From positions 124,001 through 188,000 of the forward strand of contig WIXG01000088.1 of the NCBI GenBank assembly GCA_009869945.1: a stretch of DNA of 64,000 nt, in the 5' to 3' direction. The notes beneath the pieces are model-generated. The model was not told where the DNA came from. It saw only the letters and a list, made by a program, of their open reading frames with translations, and did not search any database. The translations under genes were made by a program, and so were the position numbers. The DNA is from Mesaphorura yosii (taxonomy: Eukaryota; Arthropoda; Collembola; Poduromorpha; Tullbergiidae). This document shows, piece after piece, positions 1-12,524 of the stretch. Numbering within the stretch: position 1 is the stretch's first letter; each line of letters begins with the position of its first letter.

Positions 1-2830
1 ATCAGTGAGGACACGAGCTATTTGCGTTGAAAATTGCCATAATTTCAAGTCACAAGTCACTTCTTCCAAAATTATGAGGCACAAGCGATTACTATACGTT
101 CATTGATCATCGATGAGCTGAGGGGCAGCGAAACACCGTTCAATCTAACAAAGTGTGAACTCGTGCTAGCAAATTATAGACTCTTCTCGGTGAATCCAAG
201 CACTGTAGATTAGAGCGTCTTGAATTATTCCAATCTTAAATCTGCCACTTTTGAACCGATCAATGCTCAACACAAGATAACCACAGAACGAACTGCAAAA
301 ACCATTCTTTTTCGCACTTTACCGTGGACTCTGCACTTTACAAATGTTTTTCACTTGCTGCTTTTGCTCACACGTCTTGCACCATGATGACTTTTTAATC
401 TTTTAATTCTTTTTCGACTTGTTCATTCCTCCGCTCCGCTTTTCCTCCCATTAAAATTGGGCAATTTGCCCTGAATACCGCCATATATCATACGGAGAGG
501 AGGAAAGCCGAAAGATTGAGTGCTGCTCTAACGAGTGTTGTTAACGGGGTCTAATTCGCTCTCAAACAAGCTGCTGAAAACAATAATGAATAATTTACTA
601 CACGCACAGGCAACTAGGAAGCAACATGTGCAAAGCAGTGCAAAACCAGTGCGAGTTGGAGATGACGGGCAAAGAAAAGTGAGAGAATGATTTGTTTATT
701 TATACAATCATCAGAATAAATTGAACTGCGTGAATGGTACAAAAGCCTTTTCGCCTTCACCAGACTAGACTAAACTATTCAAATCAATGTCATTTTAGCT
801 AACACACAAACGCACCCGCAAGACGAGGCCTGGCATCTTATATTGAGAATCCAAGCAGTTGCTGATCCTATAATAAAATTAATGATGAAGTGATGTCATA
901 ATTATCCGGCATGTCATAACACGGAAAGGTGATGGCTTGCTGTTGAATCCAATAAAACCAAGCAAACAGAGCTCAGAAACGTATTACTGGTGCGGAATGA
1001 GTTATCGCCAATAAAAGTTAATGGCTCAATCAGGGTAAGCTCCGAGGTAAGAAATGCGAAACAGAAGCGGAGAGCAAAAGTTGAAACTCTTGACAAAAGA
1101 GCAGGCTGACGACTCATCAAATGATAAACGAATCATCAAGATACAAGTTCTGCAGCAGATGGTGTTTAGGATAAGAAGTTTTGTTAATCATATCTGATAT
1201 CTTGCTGTATCCGTAAGTACATTACGCAACGCACTGCTTGTGAATGGCATGCAAAAGTATTGATTCGTAGATCGTGGTCGGTGTTAAGTACAGCACAGAT
1301 GTTTTTCTTTGGCGAGCACATTAATTTTTAAATTATCGTCCTGCAGATTAATTCATCATCTGACACTCCTTCTGCCTGCTATGCTGGTCTTGATTCTGCA
1401 GTGTTTCTGCATTCTGCATCTGACATCCCAGGCACGAGGGAAGCAGAGATAAAATACGCACATCATTTTCGCTTGTGTACACACTCGCCTATTTTTATGG
1501 TTCGTTCTTCATTCATTTACCGTTTACCACCACCACAACAGCAGCAGAATTCTCAAACCAAGCCTGCACTTCATTGATTTGGGTCTGCGTAATGCAAATG
1601 CTGCTGTAGTAGTTTATAATTGAGACACTAAAGGATACTGGATAGCTGGATGCGGATTGCGGATGCTTTCTCTTTTACTGTGTGCGGTCGCCGTCATCTG
1701 TCAATTACAAAGGAATACGAAAGGCGAGTTCTCAGCATATGCGTACTTTCATCATCGCATTTTCACCTCACTCCTCACTTTTGTTGTGTATGGAATTACC
1801 GCGCATCGGACTTGACAAGACAAGACAGGAGACATTCTATTCTGGTCTCAGGTATGTAGGTGGCACAAGAACAAAGTGACAACCAAGTAGAAGGGTGATA
1901 CGCTTTGCGAAGACAATTTTATCTTTATCATGCTTTCTGCGCTGTAATTATTGTGCTTCCCAGAATCTGAATAAATTAATGCTGATTAATCTCTGCCTTG
2001 CCCAAGCCGAAATGAAATCAAGAATGTGTTGTTTCAAAAATTACTCAACGAGATGTTTTCTGCATGTGTCCAAGTTTTTGCTGCTTTCATCAGCAACAGT
2101 GGCAATAACCGTGGTCCATAAAAGCTGGACTTGCCTGCTCATAAGTTCAGTTCAGCGCAATAATGTTTTACAATGCACTAACTTGGAACTGCCAAGCCAG
2201 CCTCTACATTGCTTGACTAAGGCAATAGGCAGGGATTTGCATGATGTAGAAGATATTACAATTTTATCTTCTAACGCAATAACGTCCGCATGACATGGAA
2301 AGTAGTTAGCAGAACTGCTGAACTTGTAAGCGAAGTAAGTAATGAAGTAGTAAACCAGATGAGGTATTAACACGGGTTAAATATGAAAAGCTGTTGCAGC
2401 AGTAGTTCCCATGCACAATGTACGTACTGGAACAACGAACAGGGCATAAGTATTGTCATGTATTTGAACAACAGGTTTCCTCGAATCATATTGGATACGG
2501 TTACATTATCCAGGCGGTCATCTCATCTCATTACCGTACCATCGTCATCATAATCCATTCCATGCACACATCTCCTAGAAACGAAAAACTGCCCTTTGTC
2601 TCTTGTTCATTCCTCTAGTCACTAGTCACAGTCGCCAGCCAACGCATCACACAACGCAGTCAAGTCCGTCGTCGTTCCTTCGACTTGTACTCGCCATTAA
2701 TCCAGAGGCTAGTCATTAGAGTTAGACTTGAAATTAGCAATTCGCAAAAGTAGTAAGTTCCTATTTCGTAGTCAGTGCCAGTACCATATTAACATTTTAG
2801 TATTTCAGTGTGCGACGATCGGTTTCAATT
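1..2830. other. Upstream region of the PC1/3 gene, no gene seen
   Basis: Reading frames here are short, mostly lack an ATG, and none resembles a protein I know. A pyrimidine-rich stretch followed by TTTCAG at about 2803-2808, shortly before the PC1/3 start codon, looks like a splice acceptor, so the convertase probably has a non-coding first exon somewhere upstream in this span. I could not place that exon or a promoter with confidence. Confidence 0.4.
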
Positions 2831-5800
2831 ATGAAGCGTGTGTTTCTCAAAGTAGTTGTGCTCGTAGTCTGTGTATTAAGTGGACGCTTCGCGTGGGCGA
2901 GAGCTGACCCAGGTACAATTCCGGGTGGAGGTGCCAGAAACCGGGCTCCCGCTCCAGCGCAGTTACCGATTCTCTACATGGAAGGAGAAGATCCTGATGC
3001 CAGCGCCGGAATCAACGAATACAACACAGACACCCCTGACATCGAAGAGGAACAACGATTGTTGGCCATCCAGGAGTACGAAAGAAAACTGGACCTCTTG
3101 TTGCAGCGAATTCATGACTCTCTCAATGACAACAACGGCATTCTTTGGGAACCCAGACATTCAAAGCATTCTGGACACGATAATGCATTGAATTTTACAA
3201 ATGAGTGGATTGTACACGTCCCAAACGGAGATAATCATGCAAATCAGGTCGCACGAGAAGCTGGATACGTTAATCTCGGACCGGTAAGGCAGAACAAGGT
3301 CAAAATTCGCTGCGTATGACTGACATGGCTACGAGTATTCCCCTTTAAAGAACACTTTTCACATTCACCACATTCTTGAGCCAAAGGTCCGCGCATCCTT
3401 CACATGGTTAATGTGTGCTAATTAAATTAATTTGCATGAAACGTATCTGATTTACCAGAAATCAGGCAGTTCTAAGAGATCTGGCAATTCTTCCTGAGCA
3501 ATTAAAATGTGCATAATATGATCTTTTTTAAAGGTTAAAGGCTTTCATCGAGTCTACCACATGCGAAGGGCTGACCAACCTTCAATACACAAAAGAAACG
3601 CCAGGGAATTGACGCAACAACTCGTCGATGACGAAAGAGTGAGTAACGTCCATCCATTAGCAATTAGCTTTATCTTCCATCCATTCATTTCTAACGCAAG
3701 AGATGCACATCCAGGTAACTTGGGCAGACCAGCAGTTTCTGAAAGAGAGGAGGAAACGCACGACGGATCTCGATGAAGACAAAGCCGGCTTTGCTGGTGC
3801 TGCTGCAGGCGGAGTGCAGTCGAAAAGCTTAACCGATGAATTGACGAGCCTTTTCAACCATTTTCGAGTTGGAAATCTCCTTCATCATGTTAGTCCGGTC
3901 CTGAATCCAAACGATGAACGCTTTAATGATGTCCTGTGGGATAAGGAATGGTACTTGGTAAGCCAGACATGATTGGTATAAATTGTGCAGTGCAATGCAA
4001 TCTTCAGCTTTCTGGTGCATTTCCTATCTTGTTCCTATGCAGCAAGACACGAGAACCAGGACCTCGTTGCCCAGGCTTGATCTCAACGTTCTTCCCGTGT
4101 TCGACATGGGAGTCACTGGCAAGGGCATCAATGTCGTGATCCTCGATGATGGAATCGAACACAGTCACACAGATTTGATTGACAATTATGTGAGTAACTC
4201 GTACCCAATGAACCCTGCCTCTGCGTCTAGTTTCCACAGGCGCGTCCCCTTTCGTCTTGCCCTGCTTACGAGCTCATGACACGGCGGAAACAAATACGAA
4301 AACAAAATAACACGTTTCCGTCATCGCTCATCGTAAGGCAGACGCGGACAGGGTGCGTTCGAGCAGTAGCTGGTGAAGTGAAACTTGATCTTTTACTCTG
4401 GGACAGAATCCATCCATTAGCTATGATCTGAATGACAACGATGACGATCCCATGCCACATTACGGAGCTACACCTTCAAACAGTCACGGAACACGCTGTG
4501 CTGGCGAAATTGCAATGAAGGCCAACAACAGCAAATGCGGCGTGGGAATTGCATACAATGTGAACATCGGGGGTAAGTTGAGACAATCAGCACACTAGCA
4601 TTATGGCATTGACAATACTTTCACGATATGCCAACATTTGCCTTGCTTACAAAGGCATTCGAATGCTGGATGGTCCGGTGAGCGATCGCGTGGAAGGCGA
4701 GGCTCTCATCTACGCTCTGGACAAGGTCGACATATTTTCAGCGTCGTGGGGACCATCGGACAATGGAGAAGTGGTGGAGGGCCCAGGTCGGCTTGCGCAG
4801 TTGGCGTTTATGAAGGGAGTCACACATGTAAGAAACCTTGGCTCCTGTTTACTATTCATGTCACTCTCATTGGAATGATGTCTGATAATGAGCGTCACAT
4901 CTTGTGTTTAAAGCAAAATGCATTCATGTTTAATTGCAGGGAAGACACGGGAAAGGTGTGAATTATGTCTGGGCATCTGGCAATGGCGGTGCAAATGATG
5001 ACACATGCAGCTGCGACGGGTACGCTTCGAGTATCTTTACTCTGTCAATTGGGAGTGCTTCCGAGTCTGGCACATTTCCCTGGTACGGTGAAAAGTGCGC
5101 CTCGACAATGGCTGTGACTTATTCAAGTGGAGCCTACACGGATCAGAAAATTGTACGTACTAAGCTTTCAGGTCCGGAGTTCTATCGCACACACTCATTC
5201 GCTATTTGTTCTGATAGGCCACAACCGACATTGATAACTCGTGTACAACGGGCCACACCGGAACTTCCGCTTCAGCTCCTCTTGCCGCTGGAATCGTCGC
5301 GTTAACACTAGAAGTAAAGTAAGTAGGAAAATGTGATTCGCGATGAATAAGTTGCATAGCTTTAATGTGTTGCTGCTCTTCCAATGAGTTGTGCACTGTT
5401 TGACAGCCCGAAGCTAACTTGGAGAGACATTCAGCATTTGGTTGTCTGGACCTCGCAGCCTGAGCCTCTGAAAGATAACGTTGGTTGGAAGATGAACAAA
5501 GTCGGACTCGAATTTAACCAGCGATTTGGGTTTGGCTTAATGGATGCCCACCAAATGGTGGTCATGGGCAAGAATTGGACGAATGTTCCAGCACAGAAAA
5601 TCTGTCGGGTCAAATCACTGCCAATGTAAGCACTGCAATTTGTATCTGCAGGTTTTATGCTTGGCTGGTTGTGCACCGTGCTTTCACTGAATTTAAGGGC
5701 AGACTCAAAGAGCAGAATCCAGTCTATTAGCGTTGCATTGCTTTTCTCCCGTTCTCCGTCAATTACCTTCTACGCCTACGTTAAATGAATGAAAACTGAC

Positions 5801-6538
5801 GACTAATTAGGATTTGTTTACAAATCGCAGTGGCGACAAGAACATTTATCCAACCGAGTCTAAATTGATTGAGTTCCAAACCGACGGATGCGTGGGAAGC
5901 TCAAACGAGGTGAATGTGTTGGAACACATCGAAGTCGTGGTCACCATCCACTACAGTCGACGAGGAGCCCTGCAAATTGAACTAGCTTCGCCATCGGGTT
6001 AGTCAATTTGCCCCATAGCTTCTTTTGATCTTCTATTGCTGCGGCTGCATCGCTTTTGCCATTCAGTTGTGAGAACATGATCAAATTCTCATAGGCACAA
6101 CCACTGAACTTCTTTTTCCACGGAAAAACGACGCCGCAGCGACGGGATTCAATGATTGGCCATTTATGTCCGTACATACTTGGGGCGAGAGGCCGCAAGG
6201 AAGGTGGATTCTAAACATTACAGATTCGGTACGGTCATTGTTTTCACCAAGAAATCCGTTAGATGCGTTCATTTATGCAATTGTCCGCTTGTTTCTAGTC
6301 TCAAGACCGAGCCAACGAAGGATACATTCAAGAAGCGACGCTGATTCTTTACGGAACGAAAACTGTGCCGGCTCACATGCAAGCTGGTCCGAAACAGTAT
6401 CCCGACGAATACAAACGCAGAACGGAACGGAACGAGCCGGAGCACTCTGAAAACCAGCAACAGTCGGCGAAATCAAAGACGCCAGAGGAGCGCCTGCACT
6501 CGTTCATCGACAACCTACACTTGGAAGACGTTTTATAG
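2831..6538 (+). CDS. PCSK1: Proprotein convertase 1/3-like (neuroendocrine convertase 1), 12 coding exons
   Basis: Subtilisin/kexin-type serine protease that cuts prohormones after paired basic residues in secretory granules. Exons: 2831-3283, 3534-3638, 3715-3957, 4043-4189, 4407-4572, 4655-4827, 4940-5152, 5218-5318, 5407-5625, 5831-5997, 6095-6228, 6299-6538; all phases agree and give 786 residues. Seen: a signal peptide (about 1-25), an ERRKR pro-region cleavage site ending at residue 201, catalytic Asp302 (ILDDGIE), His343 (SHGTRC) and Ser517 (GTSASAP), and a P domain (FMSVHTWGE). The oxyanion residue is Asn444 (WASGNGG); PC2 has Asp there. WYLQDTR, GIRMLDG and the KCAST...SSGAYTDQ region match vertebrate PC1/3 best. 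No Cys-rich or membrane segment follows, so furin is unlikely. Odd: an acidic extension before the pro-domain, about 50 residues between ERRKR and the catalytic domain, and RRGA where most convertases have RRGD. The ATG at 2831 is chosen because it heads the signal peptide. Confidence 0.93.
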
Positions 6539-6734
6539 AACTTTTATTTCCGCCAGGAGTAATCTCAACGTATTGTGATTTTTTTTTACTTTAGCCTGTA
6601 ACATTAACGCAACGTTAATTTACTTTTAACTTTCAGACTTTCAAGTGTGTATTTTAATATTCCTACTTTCTTTTATTGAGGCACATTTATGATTTTTAGT
6701 AATTAGTAAACTGATTTGCAACTTGAAATGATAG

Positions 6735-6774
6735 AATAAATCTCATGTGAACTGAATTTTAAGAAATGAATAAA
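6735..6774 (+). terminator. Polyadenylation signals of the PC1/3 gene
   Basis: Two AATAAA hexamers, at 6735-6740 and 6769-6774, lie about 200-235 bases after the PC1/3 stop codon, in AT-rich sequence typical of a 3' UTR end. Confidence 0.6.
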
Positions 6775-8805
6775 AGCATTACTTTCGAAAGTGCTTTCTG
6801 TGAGCAACCTTCATTTGGCGTGTGAAAATGGAATTTGGAAAGGTGAGAATGAAGGCACGAATCTGAAATGCATTTTGTGGTTCTTATTTTGTTTCCAAGA
6901 ATTTAACAACAGAGCCAAAAAGCTAAAATTACACTACACGTAAGAAATACGCTAACTCAAATATGAACATTTGTGTCTGTTCGTGTTCTGTACAAGACTT
7001 GCTGGCTAGTGGGCGTCGCTGCAACTCGATTACCTCTGATGAGCGTAATTCACCTTTCACTGTTCTACTTTATCCTATCAACACAACTAATAGCACTAAT
7101 TTCCCGACAATTCAACACGTGCATGAGATGAGTTTAATCATAATTGGAGAATGAACTAAATTAGAAAAACTATCGTTCCATTATTAGTGAATTTCTTTCG
7201 ATTTCCATTTCAGGCGTCTATTAATGTAACAGTGAACATGCAATAAACGTTATCTTACCACATCGTAAATTAATAGTCAGTTCAACGAATCTACGTTACG
7301 TTACGAATCTAGTATATGAAGGACTCATGTAAAAATTCGTCTAACGTGGTCTAATTAAAAATGATTCTTGCCTAATCTTTACGAGCTGGTCAAAAGAAAG
7401 TTACCTAACTTAACGACAGTCAGTTCTCTTCAGTCCTTAGCAAAGAAATTAACCTAGCCATAACAAGTGAACGAGATGATCCAAAACAGGTGTCGTAGCA
7501 AATCAGTACATGCTATGTAAAGGATAGTGTAATGATGACATGTATTACGATTAACTTTTATTTTTAACTACTGATCATGAGAAGACATTCTAAACATGTA
7601 ACACGTAACACCACAAATATTAATGAATAGTAATAGTAATGTTTACATCATGATAATGATAATTGTTTATGATTAACTTGTCTATTTCCTCGTGGAATGC
7701 CAGAATTCTACTACGATACTACTAATATTAGTTTGAATTCGCTTCACTACAGTTCCACAAAACACGAACCCGGCTTAGACCACGAGGAAGACGTAAAATG
7801 TTAATGTTAGAGTACTATTTACATATTTATAATCCATTACTTGCTCCTTTCTTAGAATTATCCATCCTTACTAATTTAGTAGCAACATGCTGAAAGTAGT
7901 TGTCCATGTGTCATCAGTAAATTGGAGACTTTTACTATAGTTGAACGCAGCACGTGTTGAATTACAGTAGTGAACTCAGTACGAATTGTTGGAATTCAGT
8001 GCATCATCATATTAACGCTACCACTTAAGTATTGTACTTCTAACAGTCCAGCAAATGAAAAACTGTATTTGAAAATGGCGTCGATCACTCTTAGTAGTAG
8101 TATCTTTGTGATTTAGTCCTAAATACAATTTAATTAGCAGTTAATTAACCATAATGAACGAAGAAACGTGATTTATCCGGTAATTATTCAATGCCTACGC
8201 TTGTTTATGCTCGAGGTGAAGAGAAGACACTTCATAGGTTAAATTCGTATGTTTTTGCTTTGTCTACAATTAGAAAAACCGCACCACGTTGTTAATTCAA
8301 GCTTAATAACTGAAAATATATGTTCCATCCACTGAGCTGTTCGTTACTCATAATACTAGAAAAATGAGAAAAACATTTACCTGCGTTGGCGTTAACTATT
8401 CGTAATTTAGTAAATCAATCCTACTGATTTAAAACTAATTTAATAGTTCTATTGATAACTCTAATCAAGTAATGTCAATGTCAGTTCCAGCTCCACTAAA
8501 GTTATCATATGACTTAAAATCCTTCTATTGTTCTATTGCATTTAGTCACTATGTCGCCATCATAACAGACTCGGTCGAAAAACACATACTTTCAGTAATT
8601 AGACTTAAATTAACTCCAGGGTGGTGTCTTTTTCAAACATACATATCTGACCATGAAGCTTCCTCTCTGAAATTTTATAAACGTGAGAAAAATGCATTAT
8701 TGACTGATTATTATTTCCGTTCGTATTTTCTACGTTTGCTGTTTCGTGCAAGTTGAACGTCATGATTTTAAAGATTGCGAATCAGTGTTAAGATAAGATA
8801 AAGAA
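6775..8805. other. Spacer between convergent genes, probably with the long 3' UTR of Hrb27C
   Basis: AT-rich, with no convincing coding exon on either strand. The PC1/3 and Hrb27C genes converge here. On the minus strand an AATAAA (complement of 7557-7562) could end the Hrb27C transcript, which would then carry a 3' UTR of about 1.2 kb. That is a guess from the hexamer alone. Confidence 0.35.
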
Positions 8806-11800
8806 TTACATTCGTCGGTAAGGATGATACCCAGAAGTTTGTCCAGGGGCAGAGTAACTTCCACCACGTTGAGGTCCGGGCCCGCCAACTCCATAACTAC
8901 CAACCGCAGACGCATCTGCTGAACCATAAGCAGATGTTCCTGAAGATCCTGTACACGATACAATAAAATTATAGCTACTGCTGCGTGCCTAAGCAATCAG
9001 AACGTTATATTCGAGTTGTATGAAGGCAAAGAAACGAAAAAAGTACAGTCATGAAACATAGAAGTAGTTGCGAGTCTTGAAACCCATCCCTTCGAAAGCT
9101 ATTTTCAAGGCAGTGACCACAATGAATTGCAATCAAGCAGCCAAAGGAGACCTAAGCACGACTGCATTATTCTTATACAGTCTTATCGCTTATCCGAACT
9201 TTTTCTGTGGTTTTCTGATTTAGTGGACATTATTGGGGTAACAAAGATGAAGGTGGGTAGAGAATGAGCTTGCAATAGTATTTCAAGTCAGTAGCTGTCG
9301 GGCTGTCGCTATGTCTTATATGAGCCCTGAATACTTATTGAACAAATTGGACCATTTCAGTTCCCTGAACGCATGTGAGCAGCAACTACTTCCATTTCGC
9401 CATTATTGACTGAGAAACAATGAAAGGTGAAGCGACCTCACAACTGTATGCTATCATACGCTGGCTCAAGACGACATTGGTCCAGTTTGCTAATTTAACA
9501 TATTGTGTCTAGGCCTAACGATTGAGTGCACACAATTGGAGATACTTTACCTTGGTAGTTATGGACTTGGCTGGGCTGTACTTATTTCGTGTGATTTTGT
9601 TTAGGAAAATTGCTGACCGTATCCACGAGACCCATAAGCTCCGGAAGCCGAGTCTTGTTGAGAATAGCCAGACGACGCGCCGTAGCCAGCACTGTTTGCA
9701 GCATATGGATAGCTTGACGCAGGTTTTGATGGTGCAGCTGGAGTTCCGGGAGCTCCAGTCGGGGTTGTTCCCTGTCTGCCATACATGTCGGCCGCCTGAG
9801 GTGTTGCTCCGCCACTTGTGCCGTTCTGTCCCATCGAATAGTTCCAGTTGGAGTAGCTACTCTGAGGAGTAGATCCTGTACCCAGCAGATTTACCATATT
9901 AAATGAAGTCACAAAACACATAGGGCTCAATCAAATTTGAGTCTACATGAAGCCAAATCTGACTGCCTTCCCCTAGCTAAAGCCAAAGCCCTCAGCCAAG
10001 CGAAAACCCAAAACTCCGCTGCAGGAATGATTTCCGAGATTCATATCATGGCGATCCTTACACCGCACCGTAGACATAAATAAGGCGAGATGCGAGACCT
10101 AAATCATGCCCGTCTATGACCTACTTGGGTTAAGTCAAATGTCAAAACACTGATCCAGACTCAATTCTTTATCTTGATAACCTTAACGGACCTCAATTTT
10201 AAAAAATGCCTAACCTTATCGATGAGGAACAATTAAACTTAGATTATTATCCAGAACAAACGAAAAGAAATTACTCCAAAGTCTGGAACTCATCATTTAA
10301 TTCAGTTATGCTTGTTATTTGTTTCCTTTCCTTTTGTGTGAAATCAGTGAAATGTGCAAGTGATTCTTAAAATCTACTCACAAAAACTATTAACTTAACG
10401 ACGCTTACCGAATAGTAAAAGTCAATTATACTGCTTAAAAGACAAATCGAAAATCAATCGAATTATAAACACGTAAAATGAGGGATCAAATGTTTTGACA
10501 TCCAAGAATATATCCTGTATATTTATACAGTACACCTAGAACTTAGAACATGTCTAAGTAGTGACACAGTGACAGCGGTAGAAGTATGGAGTAGTTTAGT
10601 GAGGTGCGAGATTTCGAGTATGTTTTCAATAAATAGATGTTGTGTAACTTAAGAAAAGTTACCTAATTCTTACTAACACGTATTATTATAGTTAGTATCA
10701 GCATTCCACCACCACTAGCTAGCTACTAATTGTACCTACTGGATGAATTATTGTACATAGTACTAGCCCTCTCACCATAGCCGTAGCTTTGCTGGGTTTG
10801 TCCATAGCTTCCCCATTGGGGCATTTGTTGACCACTCGCAGCTTGGGCTGCACCCCACTGGTAACTTTGTCCGCCTCCTGGATTGTAACCCTGTGGTGCG
10901 TACCCACTTTGTTGCGGTGGAGTTCCCCATCCTTTAAAAGATTTTAGTAGAAAGGCGTTTAGAACGTAGACGATAACGATAATACTCTTCATTCGAGCGG
11001 ATGCTAAAGCACTCACCTTGATATCCTCCTTGCATCATTCCTCCTGGCGGCCCCATGTGTCCCATCGGATTTCCCATCTGTCCCAAATGGTTTCCCATTC
11101 CACCCTTTAGTCAATTGCATAAAGACCCTCTCAAGCATAAATCTAATTTTGCTCTAATTTATCGGGAAACCCAAAAATGAAAATTAATTCGCAAAGAAAA
11201 ATGAATTAAAATTAAAGATACAATCACAAAACATTAACTTGAGTAATGCTATTTTACTAGTAGTTAGTATTAGTATGAAGCAACTAAACGGTTAGTAAAA
11301 ATCTGTAGAACTAACCATAGCTCCCCATCCACTCTGTCTTCCCATTCCCCCTCCACGGCCATCTCGAGGTTCAGCCCGCTTAATCTCAACCTGTGTTTCA
11401 AAAAATAATCAATAGTGATACTGCGTAAAAGTGGTGTAATTATTACTTGCAAAATTCGTTACCTGCTTCCCATGTAGATTGACGAAATGTTCAGCAACTA
11501 ATCTTTCGACAGGATCGTCCGTCTCAAATGAGACAAATCCAAAGCCTGTGCAATCACAAATTGAAAAATGAATTGGTAGTAGACGTTTTGAATCATTGAA
11601 TCTTTCAAACAGAGGGTGGATTGTACCGACAGGTCTGAATTTACGAATTGTGGCTATTCTTGGAGGCACGATGCTAGAGATTCTAACATCATGTACTATG
11701 GAAGAGGCTTTAATGTATGCTGGGTCGAAGAACTGAATCCATGTAAGAAGAACTCAGAAGAAAAGGAATGCCAGCAATAGAAATACATATAGACAACTTA

Positions 11801-12524
11801 GCTCATCTTTAACAGGATAAAAGTTATATTCAAGGAGGTGACACGTGAAAATTGTCACAGACCAGACTCAATCGTTCGATTTCGCGCGGCAGGGAACACC
11901 ATGCTCTTAGCACACGAGTTACACCGCATTTTGTTGATATTAACTAACCTCGAGTCCTTCTTCTTTCTTGATCATACATAATGACGACCTCAACAACTTT
12001 GCCATACCGATCAAAAAATGATCGTAGATCTGTCTCAGTGATGTTGGGTGGCAGACCACCTAGAAATACCTTTGGTATATTTGTTCCTCGCCTTGGCTTT
12101 TGAAGAGTTCTTGGATTACACGGCTTCGGATCGATCTAGGAAGTTACCAAGAAATAAGTAACAAATTTTAAGAAGTTATGACCAAGTTCTTGAAAAGGAC
12201 TTACAGTTCTTCCGTCCAGTTGATGAGGTCCACTGTTGAGAACAGCGTCCACGTTTGCAGGATCAGCAAATGTAACAAACCCAAATCCGCGTGATCGTCC
12301 AGTGTCCGGATTTTTCATGACCACCGAATCCACAACATCTCCAAATCTGCTGAAGTATCTTTGAAGTCCATCAATAGTTGTTTCCCAACTTAGTCCTCCA
12401 ATGAACAATTTTCTGCGAGATTACCATGGACCGTGAAGATAAATGTAATGGATGGGGTTCCTTGGCCAAGAATGCCAAAATGAGAAGCTTACCCTCTTTC
12501 GTCCATCTCCCCATCCTTCTTCAT
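8806..12524 (-). CDS. Hrb27C: Heterogeneous nuclear ribonucleoprotein Hrb27C/hrp48 (DAZAP1 family)
   Basis: RNA-binding protein that in Drosophila controls splicing and the localization and translation of mRNAs. Exons in transcript order (high to low): 12524-12493, 12412-12205, 12135-11949, 11545-11463, 11390-11316, 11104-11017, 10931-10776, 9875-9618, 8948-8806; phases agree and the full chain is 409 residues. Seen: two RRMs, the first with RNP2 KLFIGG and RNP1 RGFGFVTF, the second with KVFLGG and RGFGFVSF, joined by DPKPCNPRTLQKPRRG, nearly identical to the Drosophila linker; then VEIKRAEPRDG and a Gly/Gln/Tyr-rich tail. The start at 12524 gives a short acidic-basic leader before DERGKLFIGG, as in the fly protein. 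The last junctions are uncertain: exon 10931-10776 can read on to a stop at 10726, and exon 9875-9618 can read on to a stop at 9601. The donor GTCAGC at 9617-9612 is weak, so the last exon may be joined straight to exon 10931-10776, which has the same phase. Confidence 0.92.

Noticed and set aside
1895-2293. 132-codon plus-strand frame upstream of PC1/3
   Set aside because: It begins at a GTG and its first ATG is about 30 codons in. Cys/Leu-rich mixed content resembles nothing known, so probably chance.
2831-6538. PC2 (amontillado) or furin as the identity of the convertase
   Set aside because: PC2 has Asp at the oxyanion position, and furin has a Cys-rich region and a membrane helix after the P domain. 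Neither fits here.
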